A stretch of 50,534 bases of DNA from assembly GCA_910584935.1 (NCBI GenBank), contig CAJUDU010000004.1, forward strand, positions 19,774-70,307, in the 5' to 3' direction. Position 1 is the first letter of the stretch, and each line of letters opens with the position of its first letter. The notes beneath the pieces are model-generated. The model was not told the DNA's origin. It did not search any database and was given only the letters and a program-made list of their open reading frames with translations. This stretch comes from an uncultured Butyricicoccus sp. (GTDB lineage: Bacteria; Bacillota; Clostridia; Oscillospirales; Butyricicoccaceae). This document shows, one piece after another, positions 42,386 to 50,480 of this stretch. The translations under genes and the position numbers were made by a program.

Positions 42386-42726
42386 CAGACTTTTTCTGCA
42401 ACTTTGGCAGCTTTGCCGACACGGCCGCGCAGATAATAAAGCTTTGCACGACGAACCTTACCATTGCGGATAACCTCAAATTTTGCAATATTTGGGGAGT
42501 GTACCAGGAAGGTTTTTTCCACGCCGACGCCATAAGAAATACGGCGCACGGTAACTGTTTTGTTAATGCCCGCGTGCTTCATGGCAATGATAATGCCTTC
42601 AAACACCTGGATACGTTCGCGGTTGCCTTCTTTGATTTTTGCATGAACCTTTACCGTATCACCAATTTTCAGTTCGGGCAGGTCTGCTTTGAGCTGCTGC
42701 TCAGATATAATTTTGACTAAATCCAT
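42385..42726 (-). CDS. rplS: 50S ribosomal protein L19
   Basis: Large-subunit protein at the 30S-50S interface. 113 aa from the ATG at 42726, with AAAGG 12 bases upstream; four codons earlier another ATG has the ribosome-binding site too close. Family text: GDTVKVHAKIKEGNRERIQV, VRRISYGVGVEKTFLVHSPN and GKVRRAKLYYLRGRVGKAAK. Single gene with its own promoter, leader and terminator. Confidence 0.97.
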   Translation of the reverse strand: MDLVKIISEQQLKADLPELKIGDTVKVHAKIKEGNRERIQVFEGIIIAMKHAGINKTVTVRRISYGVGVEKTFLVHSPNIAKFEVIRNGKVRRAKLYYLRGRVGKAAKVAEKV

Positions 42727-42750
42727 TCTTGTAGTCATCCTTTCATCCTA

Positions 42751-42840
42751 GGCATTCATGCTTTTTTCTTACTTCAATCAGGCTGTGCCATAGCTTGGGG
42801 ATAAAAACCAAATCTGCCAGCCGGCAAGCAGCGGAATGCC
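42751..42840 (-). ncRNA. L19-leader-like 5' UTR of rplS
   Basis: The RNA runs from a TSS near 42850. GGCAUUC (42840-42834) pairs with GAAUGCC (42757-42751), closing a domain that holds CCGCUGCUUGCCGGCUGGCAG. The ribosome-binding site follows a few bases after the closing stem. This fits the Firmicutes L19 leader (autoregulation by L19), matched from memory by position, size and closing stem only. Confidence 0.55.
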
Positions 42841-42855
42841 CGTTGTCAGTTTTCA

Positions 42856-42884
42856 ATTTTATCACACCAGCGCACAAAACGCAA
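42856..42884 (-). promoter_or_regulatory. promoter of rplS
   Basis: Minus strand: TTGCGT, 17-bp spacer, TAAAAT. Confidence 0.7.
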
Positions 42885-42973
42885 GCATTATTTTGCCCCT
42901 TTGCCCCACTTTTGCGGTGTTTTTGATACACTCGTCATTTTGCCGGGGCAGCAGATTTATTTTCCTTACGTTC

Positions 42974-43002
42974 TTGCTATTTTGTACAAAACCAGCTATA
43001 CT
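42974..43002 (+). promoter_or_regulatory. sigma-A promoter of the GH13 amylase gene
   Basis: TTGCTA, 17-bp spacer, TATACT, about 35 bases before the start. The divergent space between this and rplS has no gene. Confidence 0.78.
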
Positions 43003-43039
43003 GTATATGGCATTTTCAATCATAAAGGAGTGATCCCAT

Positions 43040-44353
43040 ATGTGGGCTTATGAAAGCGTTTTTTATCAGATTGTTCCAATTGGATTTTGCGGCGCGCCCC
43101 GTGAAAACGATGGCAAAACGATCAACCGCATCAGCAAGGTTGCCGATTGGGCAGAACATATTGCAAAGCTTGGCGCAAATGCAATCTATTTTTCTCCGGT
43201 TTTTGAATCGGATAAGCATGGCTATGATACCCGTGATTATCGCAAGATAGACTGCCGGTTAGGCACCAATGCGGATTTTGCCGCGGTTTGCAAAACCCTG
43301 CATGAAAATGATATCCGTATTGTGCTCGATGGTGTATTTAACCATGTTGGACGCGGGTTCTGGGCGTTCCGCGATGTTCAGGAGAAAAAGTGGGATTCCC
43401 CTTACAAGGATTGGTTCCATATTTCCTTTGACGGCAATTCCAATTATAATGATGGCTTTTGGTATGAAGGCTGGGAAGGACATTATGAGCTGGTTAAACT
43501 CAACCTGCGCAATCCGGCAGTGGTTGACCATATTTTTGCCTGTATTCGCGGCTGGGTGGAGGAATTTGATATTGATGGGCTGCGGTTGGATGTCGCGTAT
43601 ATGCTTGACCGTGATTTCCTCAAAAAATTGCGTCAGTTTACCGCGTCACTCAAACCGGATTTCCTGCTGATTGGTGAAACCCTGCACGGCGATTATAATC
43701 AGATTGTCAACGATGAAATGCTGCATTCCTGCACCAACTATGAATGCTATAAAGGCTTATATTCATCGCTAAATTCGATGAACCTGTTTGAAATCACCCA
43801 TTCACTTATGCGGCAGTTTGGCCCGGAAAACTGGACGCTTTATAAAGGCAAGCATTTGCTCAGTTTTGTCGATAACCATGATGTGACCCGCGCGGCATCT
43901 ATTTTGACAAACCCCAAACATCTGCCGCTGCTTTATGGCATGATGTTTGGTATGCCAGGCATTCCATGTCTATATTATGGTTCCGAATGGGGCGCCGAAG
44001 GCAAAAAAGAACAGCATAGCGATGATGTCCTGCGCCCATGCTTTGACGCGCCGGAATGGAACGATTTGACCGATACCATCCAGGCGATGGCAAAAGCACA
44101 TAAGGAAAGCAAAGCATTATGCTATGGCGATTTTAAACATGTTGTGCTGACCAACAAACAAGCCATTTGGGAGCGGGTTTATGAGGATGAACGGGTACTG
44201 GTTGCGATTAACGCGGACAGCGAACCATATACCGCGCATTTTGATGCGCGCTGCGGCATGGCAGAAGATCTGATTACCGGCAAGCCGCATGACTTTGGCG
44301 GCGGCAGTGAACTGCCTCCATATTCGGTTGCATTCTGGAAAACAGAACGGTAA
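43040..44353 (+). CDS. GH13 alpha-amylase family glycosidase, intracellular
   Basis: Hydrolyses alpha-glucosidic bonds, probably in maltodextrins or glycogen. 437 aa, no signal peptide. Starts straight into the barrel (MWAYESVFYQIVPIGFCGA). Conserved regions: LDGVFNHVGRGF, DGLRLDVAYMLD with the nucleophile Asp, IGETLHGDYN with the acid/base Glu, FVDNHDVTRAAS. C-terminal beta domain ends SELPPYSVAFWKTE. It lacks the N-terminal domain of neopullulanase/cyclomaltodextrinase, so it is a compact form; exact specificity unknown. AAAGGAG ribosome-binding site. Confidence 0.92.
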   Translation: MWAYESVFYQIVPIGFCGAPRENDGKTINRISKVADWAEHIAKLGANAIYFSPVFESDKHGYDTRDYRKIDCRLGTNADFAAVCKTLHENDIRIVLDGVFNHVGRGFWAFRDVQEKKWDSPYKDWFHISFDGNSNYNDGFWYEGWEGHYELVKLNLRNPAVVDHIFACIRGWVEEFDIDGLRLDVAYMLDRDFLKKLRQFTASLKPDFLLIGETLHGDYNQIVNDEMLHSCTNYECYKGLYSSLNSMNLFEITHSLMRQFGPENWTLYKGKHLLSFVDNHDVTRAASILTNPKHLPLLYGMMFGMPGIPCLYYGSEWGAEGKKEQHSDDVLRPCFDAPEWNDLTDTIQAMAKAHKESKALCYGDFKHVVLTNKQAIWERVYEDERVLVAINADSEPYTAHFDARCGMAEDLITGKPHDFGGGSELPPYSVAFWKTER

Positions 44354-44375
44354 AACTGAAAACCATCACACAAAA

Positions 44376-44430
44376 AGCAGACAATTCATAGGCTGAAAAC
44401 AGGAGGCTGTTAACCTATGGATTGTCTGCT
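44376..44430 (+). promoter_or_regulatory. 17-bp hairpin enclosing the ytaF start codon; terminator/attenuator candidate
   Basis: Left arm AGCAGACAATTCATAGG (44376-44392) pairs with right arm CCTATGGATTGTCTGCT (44414-44430): 16 Watson-Crick pairs and one U-G. AGGAGG (44401-44406) lies in the 21-base loop; the ytaF ATG (44417-44419) is in the right arm. CTTGTTTTAC follows the right arm and AAAAAGC begins the left, so the RNA also looks like an intrinsic terminator for the amylase gene. Confidence 0.8.
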
Positions 44431-45037
44431 TGTTTTACTCATGTCATTGGATGCGCTGCTTGCCTGCCTTGCGCTTGGCGCGCAAGGCATCCGGGTGGAA
44501 AAGTGCAGCCGCGTTGTGATTGCTGGCGTTGGCGCCGGATGCCTTGCCCTTTCCTTTTTGTGTTCGCATATTTTATACCTGCTGCTGCCTGTCGGCCTTT
44601 TCCATTACATAAGCTGCGGGGCATTGCTTGCGATTGCGCTATTATGTTTGTTTGAAGAAGGCTTCAAGCGGCTTTCCGCATATCTTGCGGCGCATACTGC
44701 GCCGCTGACCTTCCGCCTGCATGGGCTGCGGGTGGTATTGCAGATTTACGCGGAAACTGCACAGGCGGATGCTGACCGTTCAGGCACGCTTTCGCCTGCG
44801 GAAGCGTTGGTTTTGGCATTGCCGCTTTCGCTCGATTCGCTGCTGACGGGACTGTCAATTGCCGCACCGCCAGAAAAAGCGGCTTTTTTGCTAATGCTTT
44901 CTTTTGCCTGCGGACTTGCGGCATCAACAGGTGGGGAATGGCTGGGGCGGTTGTTGGGGCATACGGCAGGACAGCTTGCAACGCTTGTCAGCGGGTTTTT
45001 GCTGCTTGCAATCGCGCTGGCAAAGCTGACACTTTGA
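44417..45037 (+). CDS. ytaF: sporulation membrane protein YtaF (MntP-like family)
   Basis: 206 aa, multi-pass. Hydrophobic segments cover most of the protein. The family hallmark is two symmetric halves beginning with LLVLLMSLDALLACLALG and ALVLALPLSLDSLLTGLSI, an Asp in the first helix of each half, as in MntP/YtaF transporters. A cytosolic loop in the middle carries AQADADRSGTLSPAEA, a sequence like an EF-hand loop (DADRSGTLS), which is typical of YtaF. Role in sporulation is family knowledge. AGGAGG lies 10 bases upstream but within a hairpin loop. No promoter of its own was found. Confidence 0.85.
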   Translation: MDCLLVLLMSLDALLACLALGAQGIRVEKCSRVVIAGVGAGCLALSFLCSHILYLLLPVGLFHYISCGALLAIALLCLFEEGFKRLSAYLAAHTAPLTFRLHGLRVVLQIYAETAQADADRSGTLSPAEALVLALPLSLDSLLTGLSIAAPPEKAAFLLMLSFACGLAASTGGEWLGRLLGHTAGQLATLVSGFLLLAIALAKLTL

Positions 45038-45062
45038 CAGCGTATATAGAAACCTTGCAAAA

Positions 45063-45084
45063 CGGGAGGGGCTTGCTCCTCCCG
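45063..45084 (-). terminator. terminator of 45094-45309
   Basis: CGGGAGG pairs with CCTCCCG; on the minus strand TTTTGC follows. On the plus strand there is no U-run after ytaF. Confidence 0.65.
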
Positions 45085-45093
45085 GATTGGGCA

Positions 45094-45309
45094 TTATAAT
45101 GCCGCTTCAAAATAAAACCAGTTTGCATCCAGTCGGTGAACTATTGTCAGCCCTGCGCCCATGTGATGTAAAACAGCATCTTCTAATGCAGCCCTATGGC
45201 TGTTAAAATAGCGGATGGTTTTTTGTTCAGGCGTATTTGTGACAATGGCAGTTATCATCACACACATAAATATTAAAGACAGGATAATCAATTTTTTATG
45301 CTTCATCAT
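45094..45309 (-). CDS. small membrane-anchored or secreted protein, function unknown
   Basis: 71 aa. Basic start MMKHKK, one hydrophobic segment at about 7-24 (LIILSLIFMCVMITAIVTN), then a 47-residue outer part with conserved-looking aromatics (IRYFNSHRAAL, HHMGAGLTIVHRLDANWFYF). No recognised family. The ribosome-binding site is weak; a short ORF (45296-45331) after AGAAGGGCG ends over this start, so coupling is possible. A terminator downstream supports it being a real gene. Confidence 0.6.
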   Translation of the reverse strand: MMKHKKLIILSLIFMCVMITAIVTNTPEQKTIRYFNSHRAALEDAVLHHMGAGLTIVHRLDANWFYFEAAL

Positions 45310-45427
45310 TTCGCATCTGCAGATTTTGCATCGCCCTTCTTATTTCATCATAGTTTTTGGTTTACTTCAATTTGTTTCCCCCAAATAGGGCTGGAATGGA
45401 TCGCTGTATTTTTTATGGACAGTGTGC

Positions 45428-45433
45428 TATAAT
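45428..45433 (+). promoter_or_regulatory. extended -10 promoter of xth
   Basis: TGCTATAAT with a weak TGTATT 17 bp upstream, about 35 bases before the ATG. Confidence 0.65.
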
Positions 45434-45468
45434 GAAGGACAAGATAAACATTTTTTCAGGAGGATATC

Positions 45469-46221
45469 ATGAAACTGATTTCATGGAATGTCAATGGTTT
45501 GCGTGCATGTATGGGCAAAGGTTTTTTGGAATTTGCCGCCAAAGAACAGCCAGATATTTTATGCTTACAAGAAACCAAAATGCAGCAGGGACAAGCAGAA
45601 GTGCCACTCGAAGGGTATCAGCAATATTGGTGCTCCGCAGAGAAAAAAGGGTATTCTGGTACGGCGGTTTTCACCAAAACACAGCCGCTTTCTGTCCAGT
45701 ATAACCTTGGTATCCCAGATCATGACCACGAAGGGCGGGTAATTACAGCAGAATATGCAGATTTTTATTTGGTTACAGTCTATACGCCCAATTCTCAAGA
45801 AGGGCTGAAACGGTTAGACTACCGGATGCAATGGGAAGATGCGTTCCGTGCATATGTCAAAACGCTGGATACAAAAAAACCAGTGATTATTTGTGGAGAT
45901 ATGAATGTTGCCCATCAGGAAATTGATTTGAAAAACCCAAAAACCAATCATGAAAGCGCAGGGTTTTCGGATGCGGAACGTGCCAAAATGACCGAATTAT
46001 TAGCGGCTGGTTTTGTGGACACCTGGCGGCATTTTCATCCGGATACAGAAGGCGTATATTCCTGGTGGAGTTATCGGTTCCGTGCGCGGGAGAAAAATGC
46101 AGGCTGGCGGATTGACTATTTCCTGGTATCCGAGCGGCTGCTTGACCGTGTGACAAAAACTGATATTTTAACCGATGTTTTCGGTTCAGACCATTGCCCG
46201 GTGGTGATTGAAATTGCATAA
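45469..46221 (+). CDS. xth: exodeoxyribonuclease III / AP endonuclease
   Basis: Base-excision repair enzyme cutting at abasic sites. 250 aa. MKLISWNVNGLRACM start; metal-binding Glu in LCLQETKM; VTVYTPNSQ; catalytic ICGDMNVAHQEIDL; terminal GSDHCPVVIEI with the active-site histidine. CAGGAGG ribosome-binding site. The 3' end overlaps the next ORF. Confidence 0.96.
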   Translation: MKLISWNVNGLRACMGKGFLEFAAKEQPDILCLQETKMQQGQAEVPLEGYQQYWCSAEKKGYSGTAVFTKTQPLSVQYNLGIPDHDHEGRVITAEYADFYLVTVYTPNSQEGLKRLDYRMQWEDAFRAYVKTLDTKKPVIICGDMNVAHQEIDLKNPKTNHESAGFSDAERAKMTELLAAGFVDTWRHFHPDTEGVYSWWSYRFRAREKNAGWRIDYFLVSERLLDRVTKTDILTDVFGSDHCPVVIEIA

Positions 46222-46609
46222 CAGAGAAAAGAAACTTTTGCTTCCAGAAATGAAGGAAGAAATCATTGGGCAGCCAGACTGCCAGCCCTTGCCGCAGCGC
46301 CCGGATTTGCAGGTAAACCCATTTGAACAACAAGAAGAGGATGCTCTTGCCGATTGGTACAGCGTAGGATATGAACCATGCCCTTGTTGTGGCGCGGATA
46401 TCCCTGCGAACCCATCATGGGGCTATATTTGCCCTGTATGTTTATGGGAAATTGATGATGATGCCGCGAATGACCCAACCATGCCCAGCGACCAAAACCA
46501 TGGTTTATCACTGGAAGAAGCCCAACTTAATTTCCGGGCTTTTGGTATTTGTGACCCATGGCTCCGGTGGAAGGATGACCCGTCCGCGGCGGAAGACCAG
46601 CCAGAATAA
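46208..46609 (+). CDS. CPCC-type cysteine-rich (zinc knuckle) protein
   Basis: Up to 133 aa. Start uncertain: a TTG at 46208 inside xth, or ATG at 46250. The core reads YEPCPCCGADIPANPSWGYI followed by CPVCLWEIDDDA, then NHGLSLEEAQLNFRAFGICD, the pattern of the CPCC cysteine-rich family: two CPxC pairs, probably a zinc site, and a short helical end. Function unknown. The first 40 residues are low in conservation marks. The 3' end overlaps the convergent transporter gene by 83 bp. Confidence 0.8.
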   Translation: MKLHNREKKLLLPEMKEEIIGQPDCQPLPQRPDLQVNPFEQQEEDALADWYSVGYEPCPCCGADIPANPSWGYICPVCLWEIDDDAANDPTMPSDQNHGLSLEEAQLNFRAFGICDPWLRWKDDPSAAEDQPE

Positions 46610-47456
46610 TTGCGGTTAGGATAAGCAAAATCCCTGCGAGTTTATCCAGCGTGGCGGCTTCTCGGAAGGCAAAAAACCCAATTAGTGCCGCAACAACAGG
46701 TTCTACGGTTGCCAAAATGGAAGCCTGTCCCGCATCGGTATGGGTTAGCCCTGCGGTATAAAGCAGATATGGCAGGACAGTGCAAATTAGCGCCAAACCC
46801 GTGCTGCCCAGCAGCACGGCAGGTTTGGCAAGGGCTGTGAGTAATCCGGTAGGATGCGCTAATGGCAGCATCCCAAGCGCTGCAAAAATAAATGAATATA
46901 CCGTAACCGTTTCCGGTGAATAATCGCGTAAGGCGAATTTGCCGAAAATCGAATATAACGCATAACCAATGCCCGAACCAAGCCCATAAACAAGCGCCAA
47001 AGGCGAAATGGAAAAACCGCCGCTGCATATGCCTGTCATGCAGGCACAGCCTGCCATCGTGAGGATTAACGCGATGGCTTTTCCTTTTGTCACTTTTTCG
47101 CCAAACAGCAGGCGGGAAAACAAAATCACAAACGCAGGCGCAGTATAAAGCAGCAAGGCAGCAACCGCAACTCCTGCGCGTTCAATCGCGGCATAATAAC
47201 AAAGGTTGAAAAATGCCTGGCTGGCAATTCCTGTCCCAATAAAGTAAAGCAAATGCCATGGGCGGCGCAGGTGCAGCGCTTGCGGATTGCGCACCGCAAG
47301 CCATAAGCAAAGCAGCACTGCCGCAAACCCAAACCGCAAGACAACCACTTGAATTTTATCTAAGCCTTCAGCAGATAAAAACTTGAAAAAGATGGATATC
47401 ATGCCCCATAATGCCCCAGCACAGGCGATTATCAGATGATATTGATGTTTTTTCAT
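46527..47456 (-). CDS. EamA/DMT-family transporter
   Basis: 309 aa from the ATG at 47456, with AGGGGG 6 bases upstream. About ten hydrophobic segments in two EamA halves: YHLIIACAGALWGMISIFFK and GFSISPLALVYGLGSGIGYA each open a half. Members export metabolites or amino acids; substrate unknown. The final 23 residues (LPPRTGHPSTGAMGHKYQ) are hydrophilic and lie over the CPCC gene. Start overlaps the HAD stop as ATGA. Confidence 0.88.
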   Translation of the reverse strand: MKKHQYHLIIACAGALWGMISIFFKFLSAEGLDKIQVVVLRFGFAAVLLCLWLAVRNPQALHLRRPWHLLYFIGTGIASQAFFNLCYYAAIERAGVAVAALLLYTAPAFVILFSRLLFGEKVTKGKAIALILTMAGCACMTGICSGGFSISPLALVYGLGSGIGYALYSIFGKFALRDYSPETVTVYSFIFAALGMLPLAHPTGLLTALAKPAVLLGSTGLALICTVLPYLLYTAGLTHTDAGQASILATVEPVVAALIGFFAFREAATLDKLAGILLILTAIILAGLPPRTGHPSTGAMGHKYQKPGN

Positions 47457-48112
47457 GATTGCCCCCTGCATAGTAATGCGGTCATGGCCTCTGGCGTGCT
47501 GGCAAGTAGCGCCGCTCCAGCGGTTTGCAGTTCGGTTTTGGTGCCAAATCCCCATAATGCGCCAAGACAGTTTAATCCATGGGTTTTTGCCCCTTGTACA
47601 TCATGACGGCGGTCGCCAATCATCAGTACAGTTTGTGCCGCCGGATGCCCAAGACGGCGTAAAACCTCAGCAATCACATCTTCTTTTTGGGAAATACGCC
47701 CATCTAATGTCGCACCACAAATTTCTGTAAAATATCCATCCAGCCCAAAATGCACAAGGATGCGTTTGGCTAAAGGTTCTGGTTTTGATGTGGCAACTGC
47801 AAGCGTAAAGCCAGCCGCCCGTAAGCGGGACAAGGCTTCCGGGATGCCCGCATAAACCCGATTTTCATATAACCCAATGGTCTCATACCGGGAACGGTAT
47901 ATTTTTTTGCACTGCGCTGCTGTTTTATCGTCCAAATGATGGTTTTCCATAAATCCATCAATCAGCGGCGGACCAATATATGCCGTCAGTGTGGATAAAT
48001 CTGCAGTTTGGATGCCAGCCACTGTGCGCAGCGCATAATCGACAGATTTCGTAATCCCTTCCTGTGAGTCAGTCAATGTGCCATCCAAATCAAAAAGTAA
48101 ATACTGATACAT
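47453..48112 (-). CDS. HAD-superfamily hydrolase, phosphoglycolate phosphatase-like
   Basis: 219 aa. Nucleophile motif LFDLDGTLTDSQ; cap domain; ATSKP motif II; Lys in ISQKEDV; MIGDRRHDVQGAK with the metal aspartates. Closest to Gph/PgmB-type phosphatases; substrate not certain. GAGGG ribosome-binding site 9 bases upstream. It lies just after the dapL terminator and runs into the transporter gene with a 4-bp overlap. Confidence 0.9.
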   Translation of the reverse strand: MYQYLLFDLDGTLTDSQEGITKSVDYALRTVAGIQTADLSTLTAYIGPPLIDGFMENHHLDDKTAAQCKKIYRSRYETIGLYENRVYAGIPEALSRLRAAGFTLAVATSKPEPLAKRILVHFGLDGYFTEICGATLDGRISQKEDVIAEVLRRLGHPAAQTVLMIGDRRHDVQGAKTHGLNCLGALWGFGTKTELQTAGAALLASTPEAMTALLCRGQS

Positions 48113-48130
48113 TTTTTATTACCCTCAAAA

Positions 48131-48161
48131 CAAAGCGACGGGATTTTTCCCCGCCGCTTTG
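48131..48161 (-). terminator. terminator after dapL
   Basis: CAAAGCGGCGGG pairs with CCCGTCGCTTTG on the minus strand (one G-U), followed by TTTTGAG. Some read-through must reach the HAD gene unless it has its own promoter, which I did not find. Confidence 0.75.
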
Positions 48162-48171
48162 CCGTATTTTT

Positions 48172-49353
48172 TTATTTGCCAAGCAGGTCTTTCAGCCGCC
48201 CGGCAGCTTCTAAGGTTTTTGCCTGGTCGCCAAACGCCGTCAGGCGGAAAAAGCCTTCGCCATTTGCGCCAAAACCTGCGCCAGGTGTGCCGACAACATT
48301 CGCCTTTTCCAGCAGCAGGTCAAAGAAATCCCAAGATTTCATCCCATTCGGGCATTTCAGCCATAAATAGGGACTATTTTTGCCGCCAGTATACCAGATG
48401 CCAAGTTCATCCAGGATTTGCGCAAGCACGTTTGCGTTTTGCTGATAATAAGACAGGTTTTGCTGAATCTGTTTTAACCCTTCTTCCGAGAAAACAGCCG
48501 CCGCACCGCGCTGAACAATATAAGGCACGCCATTAAACTTGGTGGTTTGGCGGCGCAGCCATAATTTATTCAGGCTAAGCCCATCACGCTGCAATGCCAG
48601 CGGCACAATGGTATAACCACAGCGGGTACCGGTAAACCCAGCGGTTTTAGACAGCGAACAGAACTCAATCGCACAAGTTTCCGCGCCCTCAATTTCATAA
48701 ATCGAGCGGGGTAAAGTATCATCCACAATAAAGCATTCATATGCTGCATCATACAGGATAATCGCATTTTCACGGTTGGCATAATCCACCCAAGCCTTTA
48801 GCCCTGCACGGTCATAAGCAGCGCCAGTTGGGTTGTTTGGTGAGCAGAGATAGATAACATCCGCATGGATAGACGCATCTGGAAGCGGCAGGAAACCATT
48901 GCTTTCGTTGGCATCCATAAAAATGATTTTCCGTCCCGCCATGGTGTTGGTGTCCACATAAACCGGATAAACCGGGTCAGGAACCAGTACAGTGATATTT
49001 GTATCAAACAAATCAAGGATATTGCCTAAATCGCTTTTTGCACCGTCGGAAATAAAGATTTCATCAGCATCCAGCTTTGTACTGTGGGAAGCATAATACC
49101 CCTGTACAGCGGTTTTCAGGAAATCATAGCCCTGTTCGGGGCCATAGCCATGAAAAGTTTCCTGTTTGCCCATTTCATCCACCGCATCGTGCATGGCTTT
49201 GGTGACAGCTGGGGCAAGCGGAAGGGTGACATCGCCAATGCCAAGCCGGATAATATTTGCATCCGGATGGGCGGCGCTGTATTCCGAAACTTTGCGGGCA
49301 ATGGTGGAAAACAAATAACTGTCCGCGATATTTTTGAAATTTAGGTTCATCAT
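48172..49353 (-). CDS. dapL: LL-diaminopimelate aminotransferase
   Basis: One-step conversion of tetrahydrodipicolinate to LL-DAP for lysine and peptidoglycan. 393 aa from the first ATG (49353); another ATG follows immediately and AAGGAG lies about 14 bases upstream. NFKNIADSYLFSTIARKV, LGIGDVTLPLAPAV, LCSPNNPTGAAYD, LYDAAYECF, PLP lysine in FCSLSKTAGFTGTRCGY. The DapL pathway needs only DapF next, which is the adjacent gene. Confidence 0.95.
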   Translation of the reverse strand: MMNLNFKNIADSYLFSTIARKVSEYSAAHPDANIIRLGIGDVTLPLAPAVTKAMHDAVDEMGKQETFHGYGPEQGYDFLKTAVQGYYASHSTKLDADEIFISDGAKSDLGNILDLFDTNITVLVPDPVYPVYVDTNTMAGRKIIFMDANESNGFLPLPDASIHADVIYLCSPNNPTGAAYDRAGLKAWVDYANRENAIILYDAAYECFIVDDTLPRSIYEIEGAETCAIEFCSLSKTAGFTGTRCGYTIVPLALQRDGLSLNKLWLRRQTTKFNGVPYIVQRGAAAVFSEEGLKQIQQNLSYYQQNANVLAQILDELGIWYTGGKNSPYLWLKCPNGMKSWDFFDLLLEKANVVGTPGAGFGANGEGFFRLTAFGDQAKTLEAAGRLKDLLGK

Positions 49354-49404
49354 AATATGATTCAAAACTCCTTACTGGTTTTAAAATTAACAAAGATTGT
49401 TTTT

Positions 49405-50250
49405 TTACACTTCAACCGTGCCTTCAAATACGGTTTCCGCCGGGCCGGTCATTAGCACGCCCTGCTCGGTATAGCGTATGGTCAAATCGCCGCCACGCAA
49501 ATGGATTAACACATCTTCGCCGCGTTGGGATAACCCGCTGAGCACAGCCGTAACACCAACTGCACAAGCACCTGTGCCACACGCCCAAGTTTCTCCGCTG
49601 CCGCGTTCCCAAACGCGCATTTTCAGTGAGCCGTCTGGCAACATATTAACAAATTCTGTGTTTACCCGTTCAGGGAATAATGCGTTATGTTCAAATTTAG
49701 GCCCAAGGCGTTCCAAATCCAAGGAATCCACATCTTCTTTGAGAAAGACTACGCAATGTGGGTTGCCCATGGATACACAGGTGATATGGTAAACCCGTTC
49801 ATCAATGACCAGCGGTGCGTCGACAACGCGGTCACCATCCAGATAAACTGGGATTTTTGCAGGCGTCAGCACGGCTTCCCCCATGTCAACCTGTACGGTT
49901 TTTACCTTGCCGTTTTCCGGGAAAAGCTGGAGCGTTTTGAGTCCGCTTAATGTTTCGATGGTAATCTGGGTACGGCTTTCGACCATATGATTATCATAAA
50001 GGTATTTGCCGACACAACGGATGCCATTGCCGCACATTTTGCCTTCAGAACCATCGGCATTGAACATCCGCATTTTTGCGTCTGCGGTTTCAGATGGGCA
50101 GATTAAAATAATGCCATCACCGCCAATGCCAAAATGATGGTCGGATAAGCGGATGGAAAGGGCTTCCGGATTGGTGATGGTTTGCTGAAAACAGTTAAAA
50201 TAAATATAATCATTGCCGCAGCCGTGCATTTTTGTAAAAGAAAGTTTCAT
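49405..50250 (-). CDS. dapF: diaminopimelate epimerase
   Basis: Turns LL-DAP into meso-DAP. 281 aa. MKLSFTKMHGCGNDYIYF start; the two catalytic cysteines are in MCGNGIRCVG and ETWACGTGACAVG; HFGIGGDG and CVSMGNPHCVVF bind substrate. AAGGAGCG ribosome-binding site. First gene of dapF-dapL. Confidence 0.96.
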   Translation of the reverse strand: MKLSFTKMHGCGNDYIYFNCFQQTITNPEALSIRLSDHHFGIGGDGIILICPSETADAKMRMFNADGSEGKMCGNGIRCVGKYLYDNHMVESRTQITIETLSGLKTLQLFPENGKVKTVQVDMGEAVLTPAKIPVYLDGDRVVDAPLVIDERVYHITCVSMGNPHCVVFLKEDVDSLDLERLGPKFEHNALFPERVNTEFVNMLPDGSLKMRVWERGSGETWACGTGACAVGVTAVLSGLSQRGEDVLIHLRGGDLTIRYTEQGVLMTGPAETVFEGTVEV

Positions 50251-50352
50251 ATAAAAAATATCGCTCCTTCTGTCAAAAGGGATCGGATTTTTGATGTTAT
50301 CAGAAAATCAAAGCGCCACGGCAGTTTATGCCATGCTGGGTGGCACGCCCTC

Positions 50353-50382
50353 ATTATAGCACAAAGAACAGCGTATTGTAAA
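50353..50382 (-). promoter_or_regulatory. promoter of dapF-dapL
   Basis: Minus strand: TTTACA, 18-bp spacer, TATAAT in the extended form TGCTATAAT. Leader of about 95 bases contains a small hairpin GGCA-TAAAC-TGCC inside GCCAC...GTGGC; too short for a lysine riboswitch. From 50383 to the end I see no gene. Confidence 0.72.
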
Positions 50383-50480
50383 TCGAAACATCATGATTTT
50401 GCCAAGGAACGCATGAAATTCTTTTGCGTCAAACCGATAAGCAATTTGGCAAGGTGCGCGCAGGGAAAATAACAAGGACA

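Noticed and set aside
50251..50352. Lysine riboswitch upstream of dapF
   Set aside because: The leader is only about 95 bases and lacks the five-helix lysine aptamer layout.
50182..50472. 96-codon plus-strand ORF at the right end
   Set aside because: It runs antisense to the dapF start and through the dapF promoter, with no ribosome-binding site.
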